Made by a program: the position numbers and the translations under genes
Shown here: one piece after another, positions 13,323 through 26,499 of the stretch
Layout of the letters: each line of letters begins with the position of its first letter
Position numbering within the stretch: position 1 is the stretch's first letter
Notes under the pieces: model-generated
Told to the model about the DNA's origin: nothing
The model's database searches: none
The model's input: only the letters and a program-made list of their open reading frames with translations
Origin: Tetmemena sp. SeJ-2015
Taxonomy: Eukaryota; Ciliophora; Spirotrichea; Sporadotrichida; Oxytrichidae
Assembly (NCBI GenBank): GCA_027382625.1
Contig: JAJKFJ010022210.1
Location: 28,265-92,264 of the forward strand
Reading direction: 5' to 3'
DNA length: 64,000 nucleotides

Positions 13323-14596
13323 TCAAATTAAAGTGAATAAAATTTCTTTGAAATAGAGACTAGAGTTTTACTTCAAATCCATGAATTTGAGTTTGTAATT
13401 TGAATTCTAGCCTTTTTTCTGTTTGCATTTTACAGATGCCTTCTTTGAAGCAACTTTTTTGCCTTTCTTAAATTGAAAATTGATTTCCTTATTAGAAGAT
13501 TCCTCATTTGAATTCCAAATGAAAGGACCTTGGACTACTAACCTCTGAATGTATAATTTAAAAGAGCAGTTCTTAAAATTTTTGAAGAGTTCCATGATCG
13601 CTTAAATGCTAATTTCTCCTTCAATTACTCTTATTTGGGTTAGAGGCTTGCATTTGTAATGTAAATTCGGCAGTATCTTCCAAATTTTTTCAAACTAGCT
13701 GACTTCAAACTCAAGATAATTTAAGAGATTCATCTTGCGCAGCATTACCCCCTTAAGGTTTTTACTAAATTTATAAGTAGCAATATCGTCGTTGAAATAT
13801 TTCAAGCGATCTTCAGGTTGAGTTCTCCAAATTAAGCTTCTAAGACTAGAGCACTTTTCAAATTCTTTAATCATGATTTTGCTGCAGTAAGTGTTTACCA
13901 CTGTTAGTTTTTCAATAAAATTGAAAATGTTTGCGCTATCGAAGTATGGAAATTAAGAGTTTTTGATACTCACCTCTTTTAGTTGCACCTCGCCCTAGCT
14001 TAACTTTTCTTATTTGACCCACTTTTCTTGTATGGATTATTAAAAGCCAATCATATTATAAGATTTTCTCAAGAAAAAGCTGGCATAATCTTTGCAAACT
14101 GTAACATGGTTCAAATCTAAGGACTTAAAATCTTTCCAGTTATTCAGGGTAAATTATTCACCCCAAATTAGCTTATAGAATTTTACCAAGCGAGGTTTTA
14201 TATTCGTAAATTAATCTTTCCCTAATTTACTAAAGAAATTAGCTTGCAACGAAGGCCACTGCTATATATCAATGAAAATTTCAGAGTGAGCATATTCTGT
14301 TAATTTATCAAGAAAAATCTCAGCTGATTTTTCATTTTAGCTTTACTCCTTTTTGGTATTTTTGAAAGCAAAGTGAAAGCTTTTGAAAAAGTGAACAAGT
14401 AAATCTCATGTATTTTTATTAAAATTGGCGGTGTGAGACAGAATATTTTCAAAGAATTTTCCTCATGGATTCTATTTTTGAGCAGTTACAAACTCTCTCT
14501 TGTTTTGTGATTTAGCTTTGAAATGTTCCTCAAGTTGAAATTTAAGTGCAGATATTCAAAAATTTAAAGCTTAAGATTATCCTATAAAGAAATCAT
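13323..14596 (-). CDS. F-box/LRR-like array family, member G
   Basis: Start CAT at 14594-14596 (MISLQDNLKLQIFEYLHLNF). The frame closes at TGA (TCA at 13323-13325). The leucine-rich part holds INFIEKLTVVNTYCSKIMIK-like strands at 13860-13920, and the C-terminal domain reads IRVIEGEISIQAIMELFKNF followed by CSFKLYIQRLVVQGPFIW, the clearest version of this domain in the array; a lysine-rich tail follows. Closest relative is member H. Function unknown. Confidence 0.5.
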
Positions 14597-15176
14597 CTGG
14601 ATAATTTTATTATATTTTTAAATAATATATAATTTTCATAGCATATATATCATTTTACGGATGTTCAAAAATAAAATACGAATATTTCTAGATCTGGTCA
14701 TATCTCAATTTATATTAAACTGCCTCAAAACAAAAATCTTTACGATAGGAGAGAAAATCTAGATGTTTATACTGACTCAAAATTATAGAAGTACGTATTC
14801 TTCTAATTTAAAATAAGTTTATAAGTAAAATTTAATCTCTCATTCATTCTTCTTTATAAAGATTTTGACCAAAAGAAAATTTTAATCCTTTTTTTTGCGT
14901 TTTTTTTTTATTTTATAAATCAATGATCACACTGTATTTAAACGGTTTTTGGCCGACAAGGAAAAGAATAGCATTACAGTCATTAAATATATGGCTTATC
15001 AGTATTTCAGTAATATAAAAATTACCGAAATACCAATATTATGACCCTATTCACGCTCTAGAACTGTATTTCACTACTATAAGAATATTTTTCTTGTAGA
15101 GAAATCTTGATCTTGCTTTTTAATTAATACATATTCTATTTTTAAAAAAATAAAGATTAAATAAATTAAATACTTA
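14597..15176. other. AT-rich spacer
   Basis: Spacer between members G and H; poly-T near 14890-14930, nothing else recognisable. Confidence 0.5.
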
Positions 15177-16449
15177 TCAAATTAAAGTGAATTAGATCTC
15201 CTAGAAATAAAGCCATGAACTTGACTTTAAATCCGTGAATTTAATTTTGTAAGATTTTTTCCCGCAAATTTCAAGCTTGCATTTAACACTGGCTTACTTT
15301 TATCAAAATTCTTTTCTTTTTAAAATTCGAAATTTATTACCTTGCTAATAGACTCCTTCTTAAATCTCAAAATACTAAGGCCTTGAATTACTACCCTCCG
15401 AATGTACAATTTAAAAGAGCAATTTTTAAAATTTTCGAATAGAGAATAAACCTTCTTTATGCTTATCTCATATTCCTGAACTCGAATAATAGTTTTAGGT
15501 TGGCATTTGTAATACAAGCACTACAAAATCTGGTTAATTTTTTCAAATAAATTAACTTCGAATTCAAGGTAGGTTAAGGATTTCATCCCACTTAGCATAG
15601 TTCCTTTAAAGTTTCTACTAAACTTATATTTGGTAATATCGTCGCATAAATATTAAAAACTTTTCTCGGGCTGTATTCGCCAAATTAAACTTTTAAGATT
15701 AATGCATTTTCAAACTCTTGGATCATGAGCTTGCTGCAGTAAGTGTTTATTACAGTGAGCTTTTCAATAAAGCTGAAAATGTTTGCGCTATAAAAGTAGG
15801 GTAATACAGAATTTTTGATACCAACCTCTTACGTTTGAACTTCACTCTGATTTAATTTTACTTGTAGAGGCCATTTTTAGGAAATTTTCAGTTAAAAATA
15901 AGCCATGTTAAAGGAATTTCATTAGAAAAAATTTAGATGACCATCATAAACAAAAATCCAATTCAATTCCAAGGACTTAAAATGCTTCCAGCCATTTAAA
16001 AGGAACTATTCATTCCATACATACCCCTTAAATTTTACTGAACGAGGCTTTAAATTAAAAAATGAATTAGTTCCTATCTTACTTATAATATCCATTTTTG
16101 TTTAAGGCGAATATATTATATCTATTAACACTTCAGATCGAGGGAATTCACTTAATTTTGCTAAAAAAATCTCTGCAGACTTTTCAATTTAGGTATTCTT
16201 TTCCTTGAAATAATTGAAATAAAATTTATATGCTTTTGAAAAAGATAGCAAGTAAATTTCTTGATCTTTATTCATATTTGGCGGGGAGATACAATGTATT
16301 TATAGAGAATTCTAATCAGAGACTCTATTTTTTAGTAGCAATAAACTCTACCTAGTTTTGTGATTAAGCTTCGAATTTTTGGAGAAGTTAAAATTCATAG
16401 AGAGATATTCAAATATTTACAATTTAATATTTTCTGATAATTAAAGCAT
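15177..16449 (-). CDS. F-box/LRR-like array family, member H
   Basis: Start CAT at 16447-16449 (MLQLSENIKLQIFEYLSMNF); terminal TGA at TCA 15177-15179. It aligns with member G over most of its length, including the FENFKNCSFKLYIRRVVIQG C-terminal domain at 15370-15440 and the VINTYCSKLMI strand near 15730. G and H are probably a recent tandem duplication. Function unknown. Confidence 0.5.
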
Positions 16450-16980
16450 CTCAATTTTTTTCAAAAATATATTATAATCTTTACAGCTTAAACAAATTAT
16501 ATGTGTTTGGAATATTCAGAGAAATTATATATGTTTTATTTTAAGGTTAATCGAATCTATTATAAAATAAAGATTTTATAAGATTTGTTTCACCTAAATT
16601 AATCGATAAATTATTTATTTTATCTACTAAACTAAAAAAGCTAACTTTTAAAAATTAATTATATTTATTTTTTAAACTAACTTTTATATTTAGAGAGAAA
16701 CTACAATTGTAATTTAATTTTTAATCAACAAAATAAACAGTGGATGACTATTTTTAGAATTTTATATAAACTCTAAAAAGATTTCCAGCAAAGTAGAGAT
16801 TGAAATTGAAATTTGTTTTAAGTTCATCCAATTTTAATGTTGAGCTTATAAATAAAATTATTATATTTAGTAAAGCCATATATTTTATAAAATGATTTCA
16901 GTTTATTTAATTCTTTAATCAAACTTATTCAATGGATATTTTATTGAAAAATATTTACTAGAACTAAGAGCATGGTTCCA
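16450..16980. other. AT-rich spacer
   Basis: Spacer between members H and I; no gene or repeat recognised. Confidence 0.5.
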
Positions 16981-18144
16981 TCTGTTTAAATTCGTTATAT
17001 TTAATCTCATTGACCTTTTAATTTGAAATCAATACACCCTTCATAGAAGATTGGCTCTCACCTCTAGTGTATTAAAAATTGATCACTTTATGTTTAGAGA
17101 CTTCATCTACAATCCAATTATTATTTCCAAGAATGTGCAATCTTTGAAGAACTAGCTTTATAGAGCGCATTTTAAACTACTCAAAAAGTTTCAAGACCTC
17201 CTAGATACTCACTTCTCCTTCTTAGACATAAATCACTATCTCAGGCTAACAATTTTCATGCAGGTAAGATAACTTCTTTTCAATTTTCCCAAATTAAATC
17301 ACATCAAACTCAAGATATTTCAACTTTTAAAGCTCTTTAACCATGCTTCCCTGGAATTTTTTACTTTTTATAACATCCTTGTAGTCTTGATTTGGCTGAG
17401 CTTCAACTGATAGCTTCCAAATTAAGCTTTAGAGTTAAAGACACTCAGAAAATATATTTATCATAAATTTGCTGAAGCTACAATCTATTATTGTCAGCTT
17501 CTCAATGCTTTCCTTGAAAACATAGCGAGTATAGGGAATCCAGCAATTTTTAAAAGTAACTTCTTTCGTTTAATGACTTCTTTATTTTAGATTACATCTT
17601 TCTATAATCTCCTAGAAATATTGCTCATTAAAAATACCTCTTTTAAATTAAGAATACTGCTCAAAATACAATAATACTGAATCGAAGCATAATTTTTGGA
17701 AGTTTTCGCAGCCAAATAGAATTACATCTCTAACAACGAATTATCTGTTTATACTAATTTTTCAAAGTTTGAGCATTTGTAACGATCCTTTTCCAATTTC
17801 GCTTAAAATATTTGACTTTAATTCATATAATTGAATCAGTTCTAAATCAATGAAGATATAATTAGTAGAAAACTATCCAAGTTTTAAGAGAAATACCTCT
17901 AATGCTTTTGCTACCCGCTCATGCTCATTTAATTCTTTATCTTTAATAATTAATCTGTAAGATTTTGCAAAACTAACTATGGAATATTGAAGCAATAAAT
18001 TTTGAGAGAACGATCTACTTCAATCCTATTTTTGAGAAGGAGAATGGCTCCCCTTGTTCTTTAATTCAATTTTGAAAGATTAAGGAAACAGAAGTTCAGA
18101 TCAATATACTCGAAAATTAGTAAATACATATTACAATTGAGCAT
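16980..18144 (-). CDS. F-box/LRR-like array family, member I
   Basis: Start CAT at 18142-18144 (MLNCNMYLLIFEYIDLNFCF). Middle and C-terminal parts are recognisable by alignment with the neighbours. The decayed copies at 25660-26430 and 32330-32720 resemble this member most, so I may be their parent type. The 3' end is approximate. Function unknown. Confidence 0.45.
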
Positions 18145-18485
18145 TATAATTTAATGTTTATAAAATTAGATCGATCAACTTAAAATACCTGCTACACGAA
18201 ATTGAACATTTAAATTAATTATATATAATATAAGCAAAATTTATAATTGTAGAAAATACCAGATCATAATTTATTTCAATTAATTGTGATATAGGCATTA
18301 GTAAAATAATTTATTTAAAATTAATTGCAGATAAATTTATTAATTTATTATGCTTGAGTTGTTTAATTAAGTCTGATCTCTATAAAGAGGTTGGAACTTG
18401 ATTATTCTTTTACATGCTCAATAATTCATCAATTCATCAATTCATCTATTAATTTATTAAAAAAATGCTTATAATCTATTCTAGA
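18145..18485. other. AT-rich spacer
   Basis: Spacer between members I and J with a short run of repeated ATTCATCA-type words near 18425-18450. Confidence 0.45.
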
Positions 18486-18489
18486 AAAC

Positions 18490-19775
18490 TATTTCAAGTT
18501 TATCATTTATTCTATAAAGAGTTGCTTTAGGCTATCTCTTTAAAATATATTTGAGAGCTATTATCTTACTTAATGAAGAAAAGCTATTTGATTCCTATCT
18601 ATCTTGTTTCAGATGCATCAAATTTCATTTTACAATTATGAGTTTTACCTTTAATATCTATTTAAAAGTCTATTATTCCTTCTTTAACTCCTTTATTTAT
18701 TACAAATTAAATCTTTTCTTCAACTTTTATTCTGTTAAAAATGAGCCTAATTTCGTATTTTCTAAAGTCCATTAAAAATATGTAAACTTCATTTAAGCTC
18801 ACTTCATCCTGAAGAACGCTCAAAATAATGAATGGCTCACTATTTCTATGTAAAGACTTCAAAATATTTTTAGCTTCTTATAATTTAAGAGCGTCAAATA
18901 TTATAAGTTAAATATCCTTGTTTTCCTTTAGAATGCTGCCTTATAATGAATTGGTGAAATTAAAACTTAGCTTATTGAGTTGATCTATTCTTTGCTAAAT
19001 CTCTCTACTTATTCTCCAAACTTTAGTTTTAAGATTACAACACTTAGAAAATTCTTTAATCATCATATCGCTACAAAAGCAACCCAAAATTTGAAGACTT
19101 TCTATTTCCGTGTGATTTTAAAAAAATTGGAAAAATCAAGAGTGAAGTCTCAAAAGCCAGATTTTTGTCCTAATTGTTCGAGGTAATAATACATATTACT
19201 CATTCATTATTTAGATTACTTTCTCAAATTAGTCTAATTATTTGTTCTAAAATTAATACTAAGATTCACAATTAACTAAGCTGCCTTTCATTAAAACTGT
19301 TGTGAAAAGCTCCTTTAAATATAAGTCAAAATCTTTAATTGAAAAATTATTTAAATATATTTTTCTAGGAATTACTAGCTAAGTGAGTCCTTTCCTGAGC
19401 TCCTTTAGAATTTCAGAACACTCTGAAATGCTTCCATTACATTCGATGTCAATGAAGACTCTCTTGGATGTGAAATATCGAAGCTTCTTAAGAAAAAGAG
19501 CAGCTGTTTGTTAAACTTAGGAAAATTCTGTTTTGTGCACATCAATTCAAACGTTGTAACTTTTGGCAAAGTTAAGTATATAGTTTTCTACTGTTCTTGC
19601 TTTATTTAATTGGAGGCTTGACGCAATAAATTGCTAGAGATCTGGTTTCAGGGATTCTATTCTTTAGCTACAAAAGGCTTTCTCGATTTCAGGTACTCAA
19701 TTTTGAGATAATCTTGAAGCAAAATGCAAGCTCAAGATGCTCAAAAATAATTAATCTTAAGTTTGGAAAAAGCAT
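18490..19775 (-). CDS. F-box/LRR-like array family, member J
   Basis: Start CAT at 19773-19775 (MLFPNLRLIIFEHLELAFCF). J, L, O and S form a subgroup with the MLF start and the same segment order. The 3' end near 18490 is approximate. The plus-strand open frames at 18551-18775 and 18980-19186 are antisense shadows of this member. Function unknown. Confidence 0.45.
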
Positions 19776-20242
19776 TTTATAAATATAAACTCTTTTTTCA
19801 ATCATAAATGTAAGGTCAATGTGTGAATATTCAAAAATATAAACTATTAAATTCTTTTTTGGGCCTTTTAATAAATTTTTTTATCGATTTAATTTTAATT
19901 TGTTTTAAATTAATGAAATTATTTGATGATCTTATTTAATTTTAAATTTATAAAATTTTACAGGAAATATAATCTGTTTTTCAAATTTTAGAATATTAAT
20001 TATTCAAAATTCAACTTGAATTAAGTTTGAGATAAATTCCTTATTTAATACCCTGGCATTTTTTGCTTTAAAAATCAATTTCTATTTCATTCTAGTTAAA
20101 AAGAATTTTCAGGCTTATAATATATATTTAAAACTTTAAATAATGAATTTAAATCGTATATATTTTTTATAAAAATCAAATTTCTCATGGCTATATTTTA
20201 AATTATAAATGCAAGCAAATTTCTTATAAATTTTATTGTTCC
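19776..20242. other. AT-rich spacer
   Basis: Spacer between members J and K; nothing recognised. Confidence 0.5.
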
Positions 20243-21514
20243 TCAGATTTTTGTGAAAGTAATTTCTTTGAAATATAGTTTAGACCTGCACTTGCAATCT
20301 GAAAATGTTAATTTGTAATTTTATCCAAAACTATTTTCTAAATTCTTCTCTATAATTGTCTTAACTGTCTTCCAATTATTTGCTTTTTAAAATTAGAATT
20401 CCATTATCTTTTGTTATGAATTATCTGAATCTGATTTCCAATTAAATGAACTTTAGACTTTTAATCTTGGAACAATTAGTCTTATTTTAAACTTTCTAAA
20501 GAACCTAAATAAATTCAAAGCATCTTATATACATACCTCGTCTTCCATAACTTCCGCTACTATTGAAGGCCTTGAATTTATAAAGATATGAGAAAGAATT
20601 GGTTATAATTTTTAAAACTTAGCTACTTGGAATTCTAGGTATTCTAAATTTCTTAGGTTTAAGAGAATAAGACCTTGCATATTTTTACTCATTTTAAATT
20701 TTTCCATTTTAGATCGGAAAGATTCATCACATAAATTATCATTGATTTTCCAAATTAATGACTTTATGTTCGTATATTTTGAAAATTCTTTCAGCATGAG
20801 CTTGGTGCAATAACAATTTATTATTGTTAAATTTTCTATTTTTTGGCTTAAGTAAATTTTCAAAAAGGGTAAGCAACAATTTTTGAAAGTTAATTGTTTT
20901 TTTGGAATATAATCCTTCGCAAAAATACTCATTTTTTATCTTGTTTTTAACTACATTATAAAATTCCAGCATATTCAAAGAATCTCTTTGCAATTTATCT
21001 AGATGTTCTTTATAGAAGATTGAGTTAGAAAATTTTATTGTTGTAAACTACTCACTATTTAGTAATCTAATTTCTGTGTCAAATTTTGAATTCACATAGT
21101 AAATGTTTCTAGGCATGATCTTTTAAATTTACCCCAATCCAATCTCCAAAATTAGTAAAGTAGTTATTGGAAAGTTTCCAGATAACTTGACATCTATATG
21201 AACAAAATTTTGAGTATAGTTCACCAACTAAGAGATAAAAGTTTAAGCTGATTTCTCGTATTTCAAAATTCTTTGTGCTTCGTATTTAAAATTAGCTTGT
21301 ATGCTTTTGCAAATGAAAACAAATATCTTTCTTGATTTCTATTAAGCTGAGGAGGATCTAAGCACTTTATTTTTAATGCAGGACAGCGCTCTATTCTATT
21401 CTTGAGTGAGAGGAGTTACTCTCTTATCAAGTGACTAAGTTTTGAAATTTCCTTGAAGTTAAAAGTTAAGTCTAAATTTTAGAAAATCTAGAGCTTTAAA
21501 TTTATTGAAAGCAT
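20243..21514 (-). CDS. F-box/LRR-like array family, member K
   Basis: Start CAT at 21512-21514 (MLSINLKLQIFQNLDLTFNF), stop TGA at TCA 20243-20245. After the N-terminal segment come FVHIDVKLSGNF (about 21170-21210), LTFKNCCLPFL, NLTIINCYCTKLMLKEF and SLIWKINDN strands (20740-20890), then NLRNLEYLEFQVAKF. Two overlapping frames meet near 20930, so an indel or very small eliminated segment lies there (A-run context). Best preserved leucine-rich middle of the array. Function unknown. Confidence 0.5.
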
Positions 21515-22150
21515 ATTTATTTTTAGAATATATTTTCTGGATTATTTAGCTGAGATAATTTAAAGAATTACTGAATATTCAATAAATTAAGTAAAAGGTA
21601 TTAAAATTTATGTAAAATTTATCATGAATTGTCTGGATTTTAAATTATGGCAAAAGTGACTGAGAGGTTAGAGGAAAGTTTTTTTAACTTTTATCCAATT
21701 TAGATATTATATTTTAATTATTCTCTCTCTCTCTCTCTCCTATAATTATGGAGCATATATATAATAATTGAAATGCAATATCTGCGCCAGTTATATTTCT
21801 AAGTTGCAGCAGTTTTCCTTTCAATTTAAATTAGATGATGACTTGAAAAAGTGTTTATTTGCATATTTAAAGATTTATAAATATTAATTGGGAGAGAATA
21901 TTTAAACTTAAGCTTTATATTATTTTTAATTGCACTAAGTTATATATATATATATATCCCAATTATAATGCCAAATTATTTAAGATGAATTCTTTCCAAT
22001 TCTTGAAAATAAACATTAAATACTCCAATTCATTACTCCATAAAATAAGAGAATTAAACCTTTGACTTCTTTTCTTGCTGTAATAATTATCACTTACAGT
22101 AATACTATAAATATTTAACAAATTATTCCAAATTAGAAAAGATTTTTAAC
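21515..22150. other. AT-rich spacer with microsatellites
   Basis: Contains a CT dinucleotide run at 21722-21739 and a TA run at 21941-21957, otherwise featureless spacer between members K and L. Confidence 0.6.
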
Positions 22151-22159
22151 TTAATTTTT

Positions 22160-23580
22160 ATCAAAAACTGCTAAAGGTTATCTCTTTGATATATAAATTT
22201 GAATTACAACCTGGACTTATGAAATAAAGCTTTCTATATCCTTACTTGCTCGCTTTCACTTCAGCCTCAACTATCATCATTTATTAAATTTGAGTTTAAC
22301 CCTCTTAAACTAATTCAAAGTCTATTCTTTTTCCATTAAATCCTAGATCATATATCCAGCTAAACATTTCTTGCACTTTTATTCTGTGTACATAAAGAGA
22401 TATATAGTACTTTTTTAATTACATTATAAAATTATAAGCTTCATGGAAGCTCAATTCTTCCTGTAGAATATATATACTAATTCTAGGTTGGCAATTTTTG
22501 TTCAAATAAGCCAAATTCGTGTATGCTTCAGCTAATTTACGCACATCAAAAGATAGGTAATTGAGGCATTTATTCTTCTTTATAATGACGCCTTAAAATG
22601 CATTTGAGAGACTCACCCCAACCTAGCTGAGTGGTCCCCATTTTTGCTCTAGCTCATTATGAACTCTCCAAATTATAGTCTTAAGATTACAGCACTTAGA
22701 AAATTCCTTGATCATCATATCACTGCAAAACAGTCAAAAACATCCAGTGTTTCTATTTCACTGTGATTTTGAAAACTTAAAATAAATAAAATAAAATAAA
22801 TAGTTAAGGAATTAAGATCCCCTAACGGGCATATAATACTTAATCGATTTAAAGTAATTCACAGGCGTAACTCCTTGATCAGTTGTGCCACGTCACCGCG
22901 AAAGCCCACCGTTTTGTAAACTTAAAAAAATCAAGATAGAATAATCTAAGATCAACTCTCTTGTTTTTATTTTTCAAGGTATTTATGCATAGTATGTATT
23001 AGTTGCTTGTATGTATTCATCAAACAAGAATTAGTCAAATTAATTTTTCAAAAAAATAATCTAAAGATTCAAATAAGACTATAGAATTATTCACAGAGAC
23101 AGTTGAAAATTATTCTCTGACAAGTAAATCGAAGTCGTGTTTAAATTAACGATTTACATATGTTATTTATCTTGGAGCAAGAAGCTGCGTTTACCCCTTT
23201 TATAGCTCTTTTAATATTTAAGGGCCCTTTGAAATTTCTTTAATACTTTTTATATCAATGAAGATCCTATTAGATGTAAAATATCGAAGTTTCTTAAGAA
23301 ATATAGCTTCTGACTCTAATACTTATTAAAAATTAGTTTTTAGCATATCTATGATTAGAGTGTAGCTTTTAGCAAATAGAAGTATATAGCTTTTATTGTT
23401 CTTGGTCTATTTAATTGGGGGCTCGCTGCAATAAATTCTTAGAGAATTTTTCTCATGGATTCTGTTCTTAAGATGTAGAAGGCTTTCTCTAGTTGAGGTG
23501 TCCAATTTTGAGATAATCCTAAAGCAAAATGTCACTTCGAGATACTCGAAAATCAACAATCTTAAGTTAGTGAAGAGCAT
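22160..23580 (-). CDS. F-box/LRR-like array family, member L
   Basis: Start CAT at 23578-23580 (MLFTNLRLLIFEYLEVTFCF). About 200 bp longer than its sister members because of a roughly 150-bp insertion at 22776-22924 flanked by a direct repeat. Otherwise the order of segments matches J and O. The 3' end is approximate. Function unknown. Confidence 0.45.
22776..22924. other. Candidate IES in member L with unusual GC-rich core
   Basis: Flanked on both sides by AAACTTAAAA-like direct repeats; the equivalent place in members J and O is uninterrupted. The interior has a GC-rich stretch (22861-22912) quite unlike its AT-rich surroundings. It fits a precise insertion/eliminated segment. Confidence 0.45.
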
Positions 23581-23968
23581 TATAATTTATAAATATATAT
23601 TCTTTGAATAATTAGTTTAGCTTAAAATTCAAATATTCAGAAATGTATCAAAAATTGACAAATTTTGGAAACAATTATTTCTATTAATTTAGTCATTCTC
23701 TTTTTATATAAATATACATTTTAGATATTTTCTCTCCATAAAATAATTTAAAATTAACAAAGATATATTTTTAAATTTTTGAATTTTCATAAATGCAATT
23801 TTAGAATCTTTATTTTTTAATTTATGTTCATAGTTTAAATCATAAATTTTAATTAATTTATTTAGTAATTTCATCAGAATAATATTACAAATAATCATTC
23901 ATAAAGTGTTTCTTTTAAAAATTCAAAATTATAATATCTCTGTCTTATCTTTATAAATTATTTTTTTC
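23581..23968. other. AT-rich spacer
   Basis: Spacer between members L and M. The minus-strand open frame at 23704-23898 is low-complexity and lacks family similarity. Confidence 0.5.
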
Positions 23969-25234
23969 TCAAAATTTTGCGAATATGATTTCTTTGATAT
24001 ACAATTTCGACTTGAGTTTACAATCGAAATATTTTACTTTGTAATACCCTTCATTATTCTTTGCTCTTTTCTATTTAATTTATGTTTTGATAGTATTATT
24101 ATTCGCTGTATTTAAGAATGAGAACTCCATTACATTTTGCTTTTAATCTTCATCGATTTTCAATTTAAGCGGGCTTTAGACTCTTAATCTTGGAATATAA
24201 AGTTTGATCTAAAACTTTTTAAAGAACCTAAAAAAATCTAAGCTATCTTAAATGCAGACTTCATCTTACATAACTTCAATTACTATTTTTGGCCTCACCT
24301 TAAAAGAGATATGAGAGAGAATTCCCTAAATTTTATCAAACTTAACTGTTTAAAATTCTAGATACTCCAAAATTTTTTAATTTTAGAGTATATAACCCTT
24401 GATATTTCTACTAAGCTTCAATTTTTCCATATATTTTATGAAAGATTTCACACATTAATCATCCTCTATTTTCCAAATTATTTACTTCAAATTGGGATAT
24501 CTTGAGAATTCTTTGAGCATGAATTTGCTGCAATAGCAGCTTATTACTGTCAGCTTCTCTATGCTCTGGCTAATATAGGTTCCGAAAAAAGGTAGGCAGC
24601 AATTCTTAAAAGATAGTTCTTTAGTCCGAATCTAAAATTAGTAATCTTCTTCTTCTTATTTTTCTGCATTCTCTATTGCATTATGGAACTCTAATGTATT
24701 ATATTTTTCTTTTGTGAGTTGTTCATGAAATTTTTCGAACAATATTAGGCTCTCAATATTTATAGTTTAAAATATATCCCTCCATATTAAACTGAAATCT
24801 ACTTTAAAAATTCAATTTTTTCGGAATAGATTTCCAGCAAAAAGAAATTTATTTGATTTAATAATTTAAAATATTGAGATTTCAATTTAAATACGGCCAT
24901 CTTACTCCACATCTATATAAACTAAATTGTCACTGTATTTTACCAGTTTGGTGAGGAATCTTTCAGCTGAATTATCGTACTAAGAAAATTTTTTTTAGTC
25001 TCCAACGAAAACTAATTTGTAAGCATTTGCAAATGAAAACAAGTAGCTCTCTTGATTTTCATTAAGCTGAGGAGGGTCAATGCATTTTATTATTAGAGGA
25101 GGGTTGTCATCCAAAATGCTTTTAAGTTGCAGAAGTTAATCTCTAACCTTTTTGTTTAGCTTTGAGATGTTCTTGAAGTTGAAAGTTATATCTAAGTATT
25201 TAAAAATACAGAGTCTTAAATTTTCTGTGAGCAT
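23969..25234 (-). CDS. F-box/LRR-like array family, member M
   Basis: Start CAT at 25232-25234 (MLTENLRLCIFKYLDITFNF), stop TGA at TCA 23969-23971. M, P, Q and T form a second subgroup (MLTE/MLPE start, LNFNF segment, common 3' tail ending KF-stop). Its leucine-rich middle near 24500-24600 has the LTVISCYCSKFMLKEF-type strand. Function unknown. Confidence 0.5.
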
Positions 25235-25659
25235 TTTTTTTAATTGTTTAACAAATAATATTGATTACTATAAAATTCAAATTATTATAGAAACATTGAA
25301 TATTCAATTTCACGTTTAGCAAATTAAAACAAGAGATAACAAATTTTCATTTCTATTTTTAAGTTCAGATTGTTAATTAAGTATTTATATTCAGAGGATA
25401 ATTAAATATTAATAAAAATAAGTTAAATTTTTATTGAAATTAATAAAAAAAATGCCGGTTATTGCTTAAAACATGGATTGATTATTTTGAACACTGTATT
25501 TTAAATTCCATTAACATTTTAAATTTAAAGTAACACTGCTCTAATTGAGAAAAAAAAAACTGATTTTTGCCCTTCTTATATTAAAAGTAAATAACTTTAA
25601 GTTTTGAAATTTCATTTTAAAAAAAAACTTTAAAGAGAGAATTTTAAATTGTTAAAATA
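25235..25659. other. AT-rich spacer
   Basis: Spacer between members M and N; poly-A runs near 25549 and 25618, nothing else. Confidence 0.5.
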
Positions 25660-26430
25660 ATTACAAAATGCCTAAATACCCACTTCAACTTCTTTGACCA
25701 TTTAAATATCCTCAGACTAGCTGCTTTTAAGAATGTTAGCATTTTTCAATTTTCTCCAATTTAGTTACATCAAACTCAAGATATTTTAATTTTTAAAGAT
25801 ACGCTCTTGAAGTTTTTAATTTTTTATACCCTTGTCGCCTAAATGATCATCTTGATCTGTCTTAACTTCCTCAGTTAGCTTCCAAACTAAACTTTGCTCA
25901 AGACACTCATAAAATATAAATTTATCATAACATAACTGCAACTACTATTTATTATTGAGAGCTTCTCCAAACTTTCATTTAAAAACTTAGCTAGTACAGG
26001 GATTGAAAAAATTATAAAACTCACTCTTTTAAAATGACTTCTTTATATTCATTTTTTGATTAGGTTAAATTCATCGATGACCTATTTGAATAAATACTCC
26101 TCATTTAAAATACCATTTATAAAATTATAACACTATTCACAAAGCTAAAATATATTAAAAGATATATTTCTAAGTGTGAGCATTTCTAAGATCCTTTAAC
26201 AATTTAAAAATATTAACTTCAACTCAAATTAGAAAATCAATAATTCTAAATCAATTAAAACTTAATTAGCTAAAAATTATCAAGTTTTTATAAAAATAAT
26301 TCTAATACTCTTAGTAACTCTTCGTTTTTTTCTTAGTCTTTTAAAATTAATCTGTAAAATTTAGTAAAGGTAGTACAACATACTCGAAGATTAGTAAATA
26401 CAGATTAGAATTGAGAAATAAATTAATTTT
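25660..26430 (-). pseudogene. Decayed array member N
   Basis: Similar to member I over its C-terminal and leucine-rich parts, but shortened, with disruptions and without a usable start: the expected CAT near 26425 is lost. It ends abruptly in spacer sequence. Confidence 0.5.
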
Positions 26431-26499
26431 TAATAAATTTAGATGATAAATTAAAATATCTTTTACACAAATTGAACAAATTTATTAAAAATAAGATTA

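Noticed and set aside
21722..21957. CT and TA runs as regulatory elements
   Set aside because: Simple microsatellites in a spacer; nothing ties them to a gene.
22808..22925. tRNA gene on the minus strand
   Set aside because: The word TGGCACAACTGATCAAGG looks like an A box, but the D-stem does not close, no B box or T-arm follows at the right distance and no acceptor pairing is visible.
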